Assembly (NCBI GenBank): GCA_937952085.1
Contig: CALFYQ010000274.1
Span: 1-9,766, forward strand
DNA: 9,766 nucleotides
Direction: 5' to 3'
DNA from: an uncultured Paracoccaceae bacterium
GTDB taxonomy: Bacteria; Pseudomonadota; Alphaproteobacteria; Rhodobacterales; Rhodobacteraceae
Made by a program: the position numbers and the translations under genes. Positions within the stretch are counted from its first letter, which is position 1. Each line of letters opens with the position of its first letter. Positions 1 through 6,800 of this stretch are shown here, in pieces. The notes beneath the pieces were generated by a model. The model was not told where the DNA came from, ran no database searches, and saw only the letters and a list, made by a program, of their open reading frames with translations.

Positions 1-182
1 GCTCGATCGGCAACCACATCTCGGCGGTGCTGATGCAGGAGGCGTTCGACTGGCTGGACGCGCCCGTCATCAACATGACGGGCAAGGACGTTCCGATGCC
101 CTACGCCGCCAATCTCGAAAAGCTGGCGCTGGTCACGACCGACGAGGTCGTCGCCGCCTGCAAGTCCGTCTGCTACCGCTGA
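1..182 (+). CDS. pdhB: Pyruvate dehydrogenase E1 component, beta subunit (C-terminal part)
   Basis: Only the last 59 codons are present; the gene begins before the window, and reading frame 3 runs open to the TGA at 180-182. The visible end reads as the C-terminal part of the transketolase C-like domain of alphaproteobacterial E1 beta: an SIGNHISAVL stretch, then INMTGKDVPMPYAANLEKLA, then a closing helix with TTDEVVAACK. E1 alpha2/beta2 decarboxylates pyruvate with thiamine diphosphate and passes the acetyl group to the lipoyl arm of E2; the beta subunit contributes to the thiamine site and to E2 binding. The E2 gene starts 12 nt downstream in the same direction, which supports a pdhA-pdhB-pdhC operon in the cytoplasm. 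The N-terminal part, including any lipoyl domain fused to E1 beta as in many alphaproteobacteria, cannot be judged from here. Confidence 0.92.
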   Translation, partial: SIGNHISAVLMQEAFDWLDAPVINMTGKDVPMPYAANLEKLALVTTDEVVAACKSVCYR

Positions 183-194
183 GGGGGGCGCGCC

Positions 195-1502
195 ATGCCG
201 ATCAACATCACCATGCCCGCCCTCTCTCCCACGATGGAGGAGGGAACCCTCGCCAAGTGGAACATCAAGGAGGGGGATACCGTCTCGTCCGGCGACGTGA
301 TCGCCGAGATCGAGACCGACAAGGCCACGATGGAGGTTGAGGCCGTCGACGAAGGCGTCGTCGGCAAGATCGTGGTGTCTGCGGGGACCGAGGGCGTGAA
401 GGTCAACGAGGTCATCGCCATCCTGCTCGAGGAAGGCGAGAGCGCCGATGACGCCGCGGCGGCCCCCGCGCCGAAGGCGGAGGCCCCGAAGGCCGAAGCG
501 CCGAAGGCGGAGGCGGCCGCTGCTCCCGCCGCGGCGCCGGCCCCTGCCCCGGCCGCCCCGAAAGCCGATGGCGGCGGCCGCGTCTTCGCTTCGCCGCTCG
601 CGCGGCGGATCGCGGCGGAGAAGGGGCTCGACCTCGCGAAGGTGAAGGGCTCCGGCCCGCACGGCCGGATCGTGAAGGCCGATGTCGAGGCCGCGAAGCC
701 CGAGGCCGCGGCGCCGAAGGCCGATGCGCCCAAGGCGGAGGCCGCGCCGGCGCCGAAAGCCGCCGCGCCGACCGGCGCCTCGGCCGAGCAGGTCAAGAAG
801 CTCTACGGCGACCGGGCCTACGAGGAGGTCACGCTCGACGGGATGCGGAAGACGATCGCCGCCCGCCTCTCCGAGGCGAAATCGACGATCCCGCATTTCT
901 ATCTCCGGCGGGACATCGAGCTCGACGCCCTCCTCGCCTTCCGGGCCGATCTCAACAAGCGGCTCGAGGCGAAGGGCGTGAAGGTCTCGGTGAACGACTT
1001 CGTCATCAAGGCCTGCGCCATGGCGCTGCAGGACGTGAAGGACTGCAACGCCGCCTGGGCGGGCGACCGGGTGCTGAAGTTCAAGGCCTCCGACGTTGCG
1101 GTGGCGGTGGCGATCGACGGCGGGCTCATCACCCCGGTGATCCGCGACGCGGAGACGAAGACCCTCTCCGCCATCTCCGCCTCGATGAAGGACCTCGCCG
1201 CGCGGGCGAAGGCGCGGAAGCTGGCGCCGACCGAGTACCAGGGCGGCAGCTTCTCGATCTCTAACCTCGGCATGTTCGGCATCGACAATTTCGACGCCGT
1301 CATCAACCCGCCGCACGGGGCGATCCTCGCCGTCGGCGCGGGGGTGCAGAAGCCGGTGGTGAAGGGCGGGGAGATCAAGATCGCCAACGTCATGTCGGTG
1401 ACGCTCTCGGTCGATCACCGGGTGATCGACGGCGCGCTCGGCGCGGAGCTTCTCACCGCGATCAAGGGCTATCTCGAAGAGCCCCTGACGATGCTGGCTT
1501 GA
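195..1502 (+). CDS. pdhC: Pyruvate dehydrogenase E2, dihydrolipoamide acetyltransferase
   Basis: A 435-aa E2 core protein that transfers the acetyl group from lipoamide to CoA. One lipoyl domain covers about residues 1-78, with the lipoylation lysine K43 in the ETDKATMEVEA motif. A flexible Ala/Pro/Lys linker (about 84-126) follows, with three tandem APKAE units. The peripheral-subunit-binding domain is at about 129-165 (ASPLARRIAAEKGLDL, then GSGPHGRIVKADVE). After a second AP-rich linker (about 168-198) comes the catalytic domain to the C-terminus, with the active-site DHRVIDG motif giving H408 and D412. Length and order are those of an intact single-lipoyl E2. The ATG at 195 is preceded by a purine-rich GAGGGGGG that overlaps the pdhB stop, so the two genes are probably translationally coupled. 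It is followed by an inverted repeat and an AhpD-like gene instead of an E3 (lpd) gene. Confidence 0.98.
   Translation: MPINITMPALSPTMEEGTLAKWNIKEGDTVSSGDVIAEIETDKATMEVEAVDEGVVGKIVVSAGTEGVKVNEVIAILLEEGESADDAAAAPAPKAEAPKAEAPKAEAAAAPAAAPAPAPAAPKADGGGRVFASPLARRIAAEKGLDLAKVKGSGPHGRIVKADVEAAKPEAAAPKADAPKAEAAPAPKAAAPTGASAEQVKKLYGDRAYEEVTLDGMRKTIAARLSEAKSTIPHFYLRRDIELDALLAFRADLNKRLEAKGVKVSVNDFVIKACAMALQDVKDCNAAWAGDRVLKFKASDVAVAVAIDGGLITPVIRDAETKTLSAISASMKDLAARAKARKLAPTEYQGGSFSISNLGMFGIDNFDAVINPPHGAILAVGAGVQKPVVKGGEIKIANVMSVTLSVDHRVIDGALGAELLTAIKGYLEEPLTMLA
468..512 (+). repeat. Three tandem 15-bp units encoding APKAE in the pdhC linker
   Basis: Units at 468-482, 483-497 and 498-512 each encode Ala-Pro-Lys-Ala-Glu, with silent differences between them. 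They lie in the interdomain linker between the lipoyl and subunit-binding domains. Similar APKAE-type units recur less regularly in the second linker, near 710-755. Such linkers are mobile swinging arms in E2 proteins. The copy number is a plausible site of slippage between strains. Confidence 0.85.
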
Positions 1503-1505
1503 CGT

Positions 1506-1539
1506 CGAGGCGGCCTTGACGAGGATCAAGGCCGCCTCG
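1506..1539 (+). terminator. Perfect 14-bp inverted repeat after pdhC (attenuator or mRNA 3'-end hairpin)
   Basis: Arms 1506-1519 (CGAGGCGGCCTTGA) and 1526-1539 (TCAAGGCCGCCTCG) match at all 14 positions around a 6-nt loop (CGAGGA). The repeat starts four bases after the pdhC stop codon. No T-run follows; the next bases are GC-rich and include a smaller 6-bp dyad (GGCCGG 1540-1545, CCGGCC 1556-1561). It may be a partial terminator or a hairpin protecting the pdh mRNA 3' end, lowering expression of the downstream AhpD-like gene relative to pdhC. The structure is seen directly; the role is inferred. Confidence 0.6.
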
Positions 1540-1572
1540 GGCCGGCGGCGCCAATCCGGCCTCCGTATCTTG

Positions 1573-1579
1573 AAGGAGA
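1573..1579 (+). promoter_or_regulatory. Ribosome binding site deciding the GTG start of the AhpD-like gene
   Basis: AAGGAGA lies 6 nt before the GTG at 1586. No ATG in this frame lies nearby with a comparable site, so the GTG start is preferred. Confidence 0.8.
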
Positions 1580-1585
1580 CCGGAC

Positions 1586-1921
1586 GTGGATTGGAAAGCG
1601 CATCTCGCCGACACCTCGGCGGATATCGCAGCCTATCGGAAGGCCGAGCCGGAGGTGGCCGCCGGCTTCAGCGCCCTGCATCGCGGGTCGATGGCGGAGG
1701 GCGACCTCTCGACCAAGACGAAGGAGCTGATCGCCCTCGCCATCGGCGTCTCGTCCCGCTGCGCTGACTGCATCGGCTTTCACGTTCAGGCCGCCGCCAA
1801 GGCGGGCGCGACCAAGGCCGAGATCGCCGAGGCGGTGGGCGTCGCCGTCATGATGGGCGGCGGGCCCGCCTACATGTACGGCGTGAAGGCCCTTTCCGCC
1901 TACGATCAACTGGTCGGCTGA
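1586..1921 (+). CDS. AhpD-like / carboxymuconolactone decarboxylase family protein
   Basis: A 111-aa all-helical protein of the AhpD-like fold, beginning with GTG behind a good ribosome binding site. The AhpD-type signature E-x11-C-x2-C-x3-H is complete: E47, C59, C62, H66, within SSRCADCIGFHVQAA. A CxxC pair with this Glu and His is the redox centre of peroxidase-type AhpD proteins. Carboxymuconolactone decarboxylases proper lack the CxxC pair, so a disulfide or hydroperoxide reductase role is more likely than aromatic ring catabolism. It follows pdhC by 83 nt with a hairpin between, so it may be co-transcribed at reduced level. In Mycobacterium tuberculosis, AhpD is reduced by a lipoylated E2 protein and Lpd; the placement next to a lipoyl-bearing E2 fits a similar link but does not prove it. 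The physiological substrate is unknown. Its stop codon lies one base from the cysE stop on the other strand. Confidence 0.87.
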   Translation: MDWKAHLADTSADIAAYRKAEPEVAAGFSALHRGSMAEGDLSTKTKELIALAIGVSSRCADCIGFHVQAAAKAGATKAEIAEAVGVAVMMGGGPAYMYGVKALSAYDQLVG

Positions 1922-1929
1922 GCTAGCTC
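1920..1929. other. 10-bp palindrome covering both convergent stop codons
   Basis: GAGCTAGCTC is a perfect palindrome. It overlaps the TGA of the AhpD-like gene (1919-1921) and contains the TAG of cysE (complement of 1923-1925). There is no loop and no T-run, so it is unlikely to be an efficient terminator. The two convergent genes have essentially no intergenic room, so their transcripts probably overlap at the 3' ends. Confidence 0.4.
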
Positions 1930-2753
1930 GTCGGCGTCAGGTCGGCCGCCTCGATCACCATCTGGTCCATCGAGGCCGCCGGCCGGGCGCAGCCGGCCTC
2001 GCCGACGATCTTCGCCGGCACGCCCGCGACGGTGACGCAGGCGGGCACCTCCTTCAACACCACCGATCCGGCCGCGACGCGCGAGCAATCGCCGATGCGG
2101 ATGTTGCCGAGTACCTTCGCGCCGGCGCCGAGCAGGACGCCGTTGCCGATCTTCGGGTGCCGGTCCTCCTCCGCCTTGCCGGTGCCGCCAAGCGTCACCG
2201 AATGCAGCATCGAGACGTCGTCGCCGACCACCGCGGTCTCGCCAATGACGATGGCGTGCGCGTGGTCGATCATCACGCCCTTGCCGATCCGCGCGGCGGG
2301 GTGGATGTCAACGCCGAACACCTCGGAGGTCCGCATCTGGAAGAGATAGGCGAGATCCTTCCGCCCCTGCTTCCAGAGCCAATGCGCGATGCGGTGCGCC
2401 TGAAGGGCGAGGAAGCCTTTGAAGTAGAGAAGCGGGTGGATGTAGCGGTGGCAGGCGGGGTCCCGCTCCTCCACCGCCACGATGTCGGCCCGGATCGCAG
2501 CGCCGATCGACGGGTCCGAATACTCGGCCTCGTTGCAGATCTGGCGGACCAGCATCTGGTGCATGTCGTCATGGGAGAGCTTCTGGGCGAGCCGATAGCT
2601 CACCGCCGCTTCGAGGCTCCTCGCCTGCAGCACGACGGCGTGCACCAAGCTGGCCATCAGCGGTTCGGCCGCGACGATCTCCTCCGCCTCGCGACGCATG
2701 CGCGCCCAGACGGGATCGACGGAAGCCGACTTCGGATGCGGCTGGACGTTCAT
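1923..2753 (-). CDS. cysE: Serine O-acetyltransferase
   Basis: A 276-aa CysE that transfers acetyl from acetyl-CoA to L-serine, giving O-acetylserine, the committed step of cysteine synthesis in the cytoplasm. An N-terminal helical SATase domain (about 1-145) precedes a left-handed beta-helix of hexapeptide repeats (about 146-250). Residues equivalent to the E. coli catalytic and serine-binding set are present at a constant offset of six: D98 (ERDPA), D149 (VDIHPAA), H164 (IDHAHAIVIGETA) and H199 (DRHPKI). The ATG at 2753 is chosen because GAGGAGGA lies 7 nt upstream; a longer frame exists only from a TTG at 2822 with no good site. The C-terminus ends in SMDQ plus a short tail closing in TPTS, without the terminal isoleucine that in E. 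coli and other CysE proteins docks into cysteine synthase. It lies downstream of and in the same direction as the tail-gene operon, with a 154-nt gap. Confidence 0.97.
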   Translation of the reverse strand: MNVQPHPKSASVDPVWARMRREAEEIVAAEPLMASLVHAVVLQARSLEAAVSYRLAQKLSHDDMHQMLVRQICNEAEYSDPSIGAAIRADIVAVEERDPACHRYIHPLLYFKGFLALQAHRIAHWLWKQGRKDLAYLFQMRTSEVFGVDIHPAARIGKGVMIDHAHAIVIGETAVVGDDVSMLHSVTLGGTGKAEEDRHPKIGNGVLLGAGAKVLGNIRIGDCSRVAAGSVVLKEVPACVTVAGVPAKIVGEAGCARPAASMDQMVIEAADLTPTS

Positions 2754-2760
2754 CGGCGTA

Positions 2761-2768
2761 TCCTCCTC
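2761..2768 (-). promoter_or_regulatory. Ribosome binding site that fixes the cysE start
   Basis: On the minus strand this reads GAGGAGGA, 7 nt before the ATG at 2753. It argues against the upstream TTG at 2822, which would add 23 residues rich in Arg, Ala and acidic residues that precede the usual CysE N-terminus. Confidence 0.85.
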
Positions 2769-2801
2769 GGGCGCGTCTGCGGCGTCTCGAGAGGTTATCG
2801 G

Positions 2802-2817
2802 CGCCCGCCGACGGGCG
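2802..2817 (-). other. Hairpin in the cysE 5' leader
   Basis: CGCCCG (2802-2807) and CGGGCG (2812-2817) form a perfect 6-bp stem with a 4-nt loop, extendable by one G-T pair. It lies about 50 nt upstream of the cysE start codon, inside the presumed leader. No T-run or known riboswitch motif was recognised, so its role is open. Confidence 0.35.
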
Positions 2818-2830
2818 TTCAACCTTCAGG

Positions 2831-2859
2831 CAAGAATTTCTGAACCGAAACGACGTCAA
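2831..2859 (-). promoter_or_regulatory. Weak candidate promoter for cysE
   Basis: On the minus strand a TTGACG hexamer (2854-2859) matches the -35 consensus at five of six positions. The -10 region is poor: AATTCT at 15-nt spacing or ATTCTT at 16-nt spacing are the best matches. This is the only AT-richer stretch in the 154-nt gap upstream of cysE. A dyad TTCAG-N10-CTGAA (2825-2844) overlaps the presumed -10 and could be an operator. All of this is inferred. Confidence 0.3.
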
Positions 2860-2872
2860 GCAAGAAGTACGA

Positions 2873-2892
2873 GGGGCGAGGCCATGCGCCCC
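2873..2892 (-). terminator. Possible terminator of the GTA-like operon
   Basis: GGGGCG (2873-2878) and CGCCCC (2887-2892) form a 6-bp GC-only stem with an 8-nt loop. It begins 16 nt past the end of the last operon gene in the direction of transcription. On the minus strand it is followed by a mildly T-rich TCGTACTTCTTGCTT rather than a true U-run, so termination is plausible but may be incomplete and let transcripts reach cysE. Confidence 0.4.
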
Positions 2893-2907
2893 GCCCCGTG
2901 ATGCAGT

Positions 2908-3138
2908 TCAGTCGGCGACAAAGCGGCCGCCCTGGATCTTCGGTCGTTCCTTTGCGTAACCGACGTTGAGCGCGAGGAAATCGACGATCTTGTAGAGGCG
3001 GCCGATCAGGTTGTCGTCAGTCGGCGTCGGCGTCAGCGCCGCCACGGCCGACGCGACGGCGATGATGGTGAAGGCGGCGTCGAACACGCTGGGCATCAGC
3101 GCGACGAAGCATTGGGCGGCGGTTCCGCAGGCGAACAT
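2908..3138 (-). CDS. Small predicted membrane protein at the end of the tail operon
   Basis: A 76-aa protein of unknown function. A hydrophobic stretch at about residues 21-36 (AAFTIIAVASAVAAL), preceded by a weaker one from residue 11, is a likely membrane segment. It is followed by a polar TPTPTDD turn, then an amphipathic GRLYKIVDFLALNVG segment and a basic tail. I recall similar small proteins with a TPTP-x-DD then LYK-x-(I/V)-D-x-LALN pattern near lysis genes of phages, but I cannot run a search. The ATG at 3138 has AAAGGAA (3145-3151) 6 nt upstream, overlapping the stop of the DUF2793 gene, so it is coupled to that gene. An internal Met at residue 15 lacks such a site. Position at the 3' end of a tail module would fit a holin-like or release-related role, which is inference only. 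A non-functional remnant is less likely given the good start signal. Confidence 0.65.
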   Translation of the reverse strand: MFACGTAAQCFVALMPSVFDAAFTIIAVASAVAALTPTPTDDNLIGRLYKIVDFLALNVGYAKERPKIQGGRFVAD

Positions 3139-3150
3139 GGGCCGTTCCTT

Positions 3151-3864
3151 TCAGAGAGCGTCAGGCGGGGTGAGGGCGAGGAAATGAATCGCGAGGCGGA
3201 CCGCGCCGCCCGCGAAGGCGCCGCCTTCCGCCTCGATCCGAAGCGGCGTCGCGCCGTAATAGGCGACCGGCGTTCCCGAGACGCCGACAAGGGTCGAGTC
3301 GACCGCAAGGCCGATCCCCGTCCCGTAGCGGTCGGCGAAGCCGGATACGCCGACCCGCCATCCGGTGACAGCAGAACCGGTTATTTCGGTCGTCACCCGC
3401 CCGGTGACGCCGAAAACGACGGCCCGGTCCGGGATCGAGAGCGCGGCGTCGAATCCGGCGCCGGCGGCGATCGCGACATCGGCCACGAGCAGGCCGAACG
3501 CCGTTCCGGCGCCCGAAAGCGCCGGCCCCGCCGGCTCATCACGCCAGGCGGCGCCGTCATGGACCATGGCGCGGCCCCGGTCCTCGACCCAGACGCGCCA
3601 GCCCGGCTTCGGGTCCGCGAAGCTCCAGCCGTCGTTGACGAAGAAGGCGAGCGCGCCCTCCCGCCCGAACCAGGCGCCGCTCGCGCCGCCGGCGACGAGA
3701 TAGGCGTCGCCCGGCGCGCCGGCGGGAGGCGCGGAAAGGTTCGCGGAGAGCGCCCGCGCCTGCGTCGCGGCGTCGAGCCGCACCAGCGCCTCGTTCACGG
3801 TGACATGCTTTTGCGCCTGCGCCGCGGCGAGCAGCGGAAGCGCGAGGTTGGCGGTGTCAGACAT
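3151..3864 (-). CDS. DUF2793 tail fibre protein (homologue type of RcGTA Rcc00171)
   Basis: A 237-aa protein with the DUF2793 N-terminal hallmark LPLLAAAQAQKHVTVNEAL (residues 9-27) and the following domain with aromatic and glycine turns (FVNDGWSFADPKPGWRVWV) to about residue 112. A small linker leads to a beta-rich C-terminal domain (about 140-237) starting near IPDRAVVFGVTGRV and ending in LAIHFLALTPP, the likely surface- or glycan-binding tip. DUF2793 proteins are tail fibres of phages and of gene transfer agents; in R. capsulatus the fibre (Rcc00171) is, from memory, encoded away from the main cluster. Here the gene overlaps the large baseplate gene by 8 nt (ATGTCTGA), and its own ribosome site is weak (AGGGTGA), so it is probably translated by coupling. 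The C-terminal specificity would be expected to vary between strains. Confidence 0.92.
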   Translation of the reverse strand: MSDTANLALPLLAAAQAQKHVTVNEALVRLDAATQARALSANLSAPPAGAPGDAYLVAGGASGAWFGREGALAFFVNDGWSFADPKPGWRVWVEDRGRAMVHDGAAWRDEPAGPALSGAGTAFGLLVADVAIAAGAGFDAALSIPDRAVVFGVTGRVTTEITGSAVTGWRVGVSGFADRYGTGIGLAVDSTLVGVSGTPVAYYGATPLRIEAEGGAFAGGAVRLAIHFLALTPPDAL

Positions 3865-6800
3865 GGATCGTCACCCTGGCTGCCGGCCCGTGGCCGTAAA
3901 GATCGGTGATCTGGGCGACGGTGGCGGGCACGTCGCCCGCGGCGCCGTCCGCGGCTTGCTGGGCCGCGGTCCAGAGATAGGCGCGCGCCGAAAGCTCGAC
4001 CTCGCGTGCGCCGATCGTGAGACGATAGGCCTCCCGATCCTCGCCGAGCGGCGGATCGAGCCCCTCCCAGCCGTCGCCGCCGACACGCGCGCGTCGAACC
4101 CATGAGAGCGCGACATCGCCCGTGGCCGCGTCCCGCGCCGCGCGGAAATGGGCCGGCGCATAGGGCCGGAGGCGCGCCCCGCCATCGGTGGCGGCGAACT
4201 CGACATAGGAATCGTGGCTGACCGGCTTGTGCGCCGGCCCAATGCGCCAGATCCGTTCGACGCCCCGGAGCGCGGAAGGCGCATCGAGCGGTAGAACGGC
4301 CTCGTCGAGCAGCGCGAAGTCGGCCCCGGCCGGGACAAGTTCCGGGATGAAGATCTCCGTCCCAGCCTGACCCCGCAGCAGCCTCGAGAGCCGCCAGCGA
4401 TTGGCGGCCACGAGTTCGGCGTCGAGAAACTGGAAGATCTCCCACTGCCCGCCCGGAAGGCGCAGCGCCGCGAGATTGCCGCCCGACAGCACCGAAAGCA
4501 GCGAGCGCGCCGTCAGCGCGCCGGCCACCAGCGACACATCGAGGCTCTGCGATCGGGTGAAGAGATCCGGCGCGCCACGCGGCAGGTCCGTCGCGGTGAC
4601 GCCGATGGTCGCGGGCCGTTGCAGACGCGCGACTCGCGCGAAACTCTCCCCGTCGTCGGAGACATGGAGCGCCGCCGGCCCCGCCCAGGGCCGCGCCGCG
4701 GCGGAGATCAGCGGCCCTGCCGCCGCCCCATCAGGCAGCGGCGCATCGATGAAGAGGTGGGAGACCGGCCGCGCAGGATAGATCGGCGCGGGCGTCGGCC
4801 GCCGGGGCGTCCGCCTCGCGCCGCCATAGGCGCCGACATCCACGCGGGTCAGGGTCAAGGCCCGCCCGCCACGATCCTCCGCGGCGTCGATGCGGAACTG
4901 CGGCGCGCCCGGCTCATCCGTTAGCGCGACGATATCCGAAGGCTCGAGCGCCAGGAGCCGCCGCGGCACGGTCAGCCGCGCGCCGTCCCGCGCCGCGCGG
5001 ATCTCGGCGAGCTGGCGCTCCACCACGTCCTGCGCCGAAGCCGGGTCCAGCAGAACCGGAGTCGTGGTTCCTTCGGTCCGTGTCGAAGCCGCCGAAACCG
5101 CCCGCGCCTCGGTGGCGGCGGTCTCGTAATCGCCATCGCCGTTCACGAAGCCGAGCGAGACCGAGGCAGGAAGGTCTCCGTCGGGCGCGCGCATCCGCTC
5201 GAACTCCGCCGAACCCTCGCGCGAGAGCACAGCGTCCTCGCTCCGCAGCACCGCATCCGCCGCGCGGGCCCGGTGGCGGAACCGCAGCACCCCGCCGCTC
5301 TCGAACGCGTCGAAGGCATAGGCGGTCATCAACGACTGGAGCGCCGAGCGCCCCGAGAGCCCCTCGGTCAGCGCAAGGCCGCTCACCACGCCTTCGAGCT
5401 CCGATACGTCGAAGGCGAGAACGCCCGCGCTCCGGCAGATCTCGGCCACGACATCGGCCAGCGACGCGCCGCCGAGCCGCCCTGTGATCCAGTGCCCAAG
5501 CCGCCAGTTCGGACCATCGGACCAGACGGTCTCGCGGCTCGGAAAATCCGGAAACGGTCGCGCATCCCAGGTCCAGACGAATGTCTTCGCCGTTTCGATC
5601 ATCTCCGCGCCATAGAGCGGCGAGACCGGGTTGTTGGCCGCCTCGCTCCACCAGCCGAGCACCGCCTCGAGATAGCGGCGCTGCATGTGATCGTCCCGCA
5701 CTCCGCGGGAGAAATAGGGTAGGAAACTCTCGGAAGATTTCGGGTCGACGAAGACGTTCGGCTGGTTCGCGCCGAGATCGACCGCCGGGCAGCCGATCTC
5801 TGTGAACCGGATCGGCTTTGACTTCGGAACCCAGGCAGTCGCGCCCGCCGCTCTTACGCCGCCGGGCCGGTCGTGATGCGCGTTGCTCCACCAATTCCGG
5901 AAATCCTTGACGCGAAAGATCCAGTCTTCGCCGTGCGCCGTGTCGACGATCGGCGTGCGGATCTGGTTCGCCCGGGCGGCGGCGTCGGCGTAGTACCAGT
6001 CGTAGCCTTCCCCGCCCTCGACGTTCTCGCGGAGATAGTCGAGCGAATGTACCGAGCCGTAACCCTCGTCCAGGTGCCCTTCCTCGTGCCGCCAGTCGGA
6101 GAGCGGCAGGTAGTTATCCACCCCGACGAAATCGATGTTCGGATCGGCCCAGAGGGGGTCAAGATGAAAGCGAACGTCGTTGGAGCCGTCGCCCGGTCGA
6201 TGATTGGAATACTCCGACCAGTCCGCCGCGTAGCCAAGTTTCACCGAAGGCCCGAGGATCGCCCGGACATCGGCCACGAGGGCGCGGAGCCGCGCCACCG
6301 CCGGATATGCGCCCGGCGCGCTCCGGATCTGCGTCAGGCTTCGCATCTCCGAGCCGATGCAGAAACTCTCGACCCCGCCCGCCGCCGCGCAGAGATACGC
6401 ATAGTGGAGAATGAGCCGGCGGAACGACCATTCCGCAGGCCCGGAATAGCTCACCTCGTCGCCCGAGACGGAAAAATCGCCAATCTCGGCCGCGCCGAAG
6501 AATGCGTTCACTTCGTCCGCCGCGGCAGGCGTCTGATCGGTCGAGCCGGCTACGCCGGGAGCCCGGTCCAGCGTGATCCGCCCGCGCCAGGGAAAGGCCG
6601 GCTGCCCAACGGCGCCCGACCACGGGTCGGGCTTCGAATTGCCCGCCTGAATATCCATCAGGATGAAAGGGTAGAACATCACGGCGAGGCCGCGGTCGCT
6701 CATCTCCCGGATTGCGGCGACGACGGAAGCGTCGGACGGGGTGCCGCCGAAGATCGGCCGCCCCTCGACGTCGGTCGAGACCAGCGGCGCCGCGCCGCGG

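Noticed and set aside
173..796. - strand Ala/Ser/Gly-rich open frame antisense to pdhC
   Set aside because: It is the reverse reading of the AP-rich linker and lipoyl domain; low complexity only.
195..1502. pdhC as the E2 of another 2-oxoacid complex (SucB or branched-chain type)
   Set aside because: The direct pdhB linkage, the MPALSPTMEEGTLAKW lipoyl-domain start and the catalytic-domain sequence are of the pyruvate dehydrogenase type.
1516..1571. TTGACG (1516-1521) and TATCTT (1566-1571) as a promoter for the AhpD-like gene
   Set aside because: The hexamers are 44 nt apart, the first is part of the hairpin stem, and the second lies almost on the ribosome binding site, so no start site would fit.
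2157..2843. + strand open frame of 228 codons antisense to cysE
   Set aside because: It lies opposite a CysE with all catalytic residues, has no start signal, and shows a shadow-like His/Arg/Asp/Val-rich composition.
3112..3909. + strand open frame of 265 codons antisense to the DUF2793 gene
   Set aside because: Arg/Gly/Glu-rich translation without domain features, opposite a recognisable DUF2793 protein; treated as a shadow frame.
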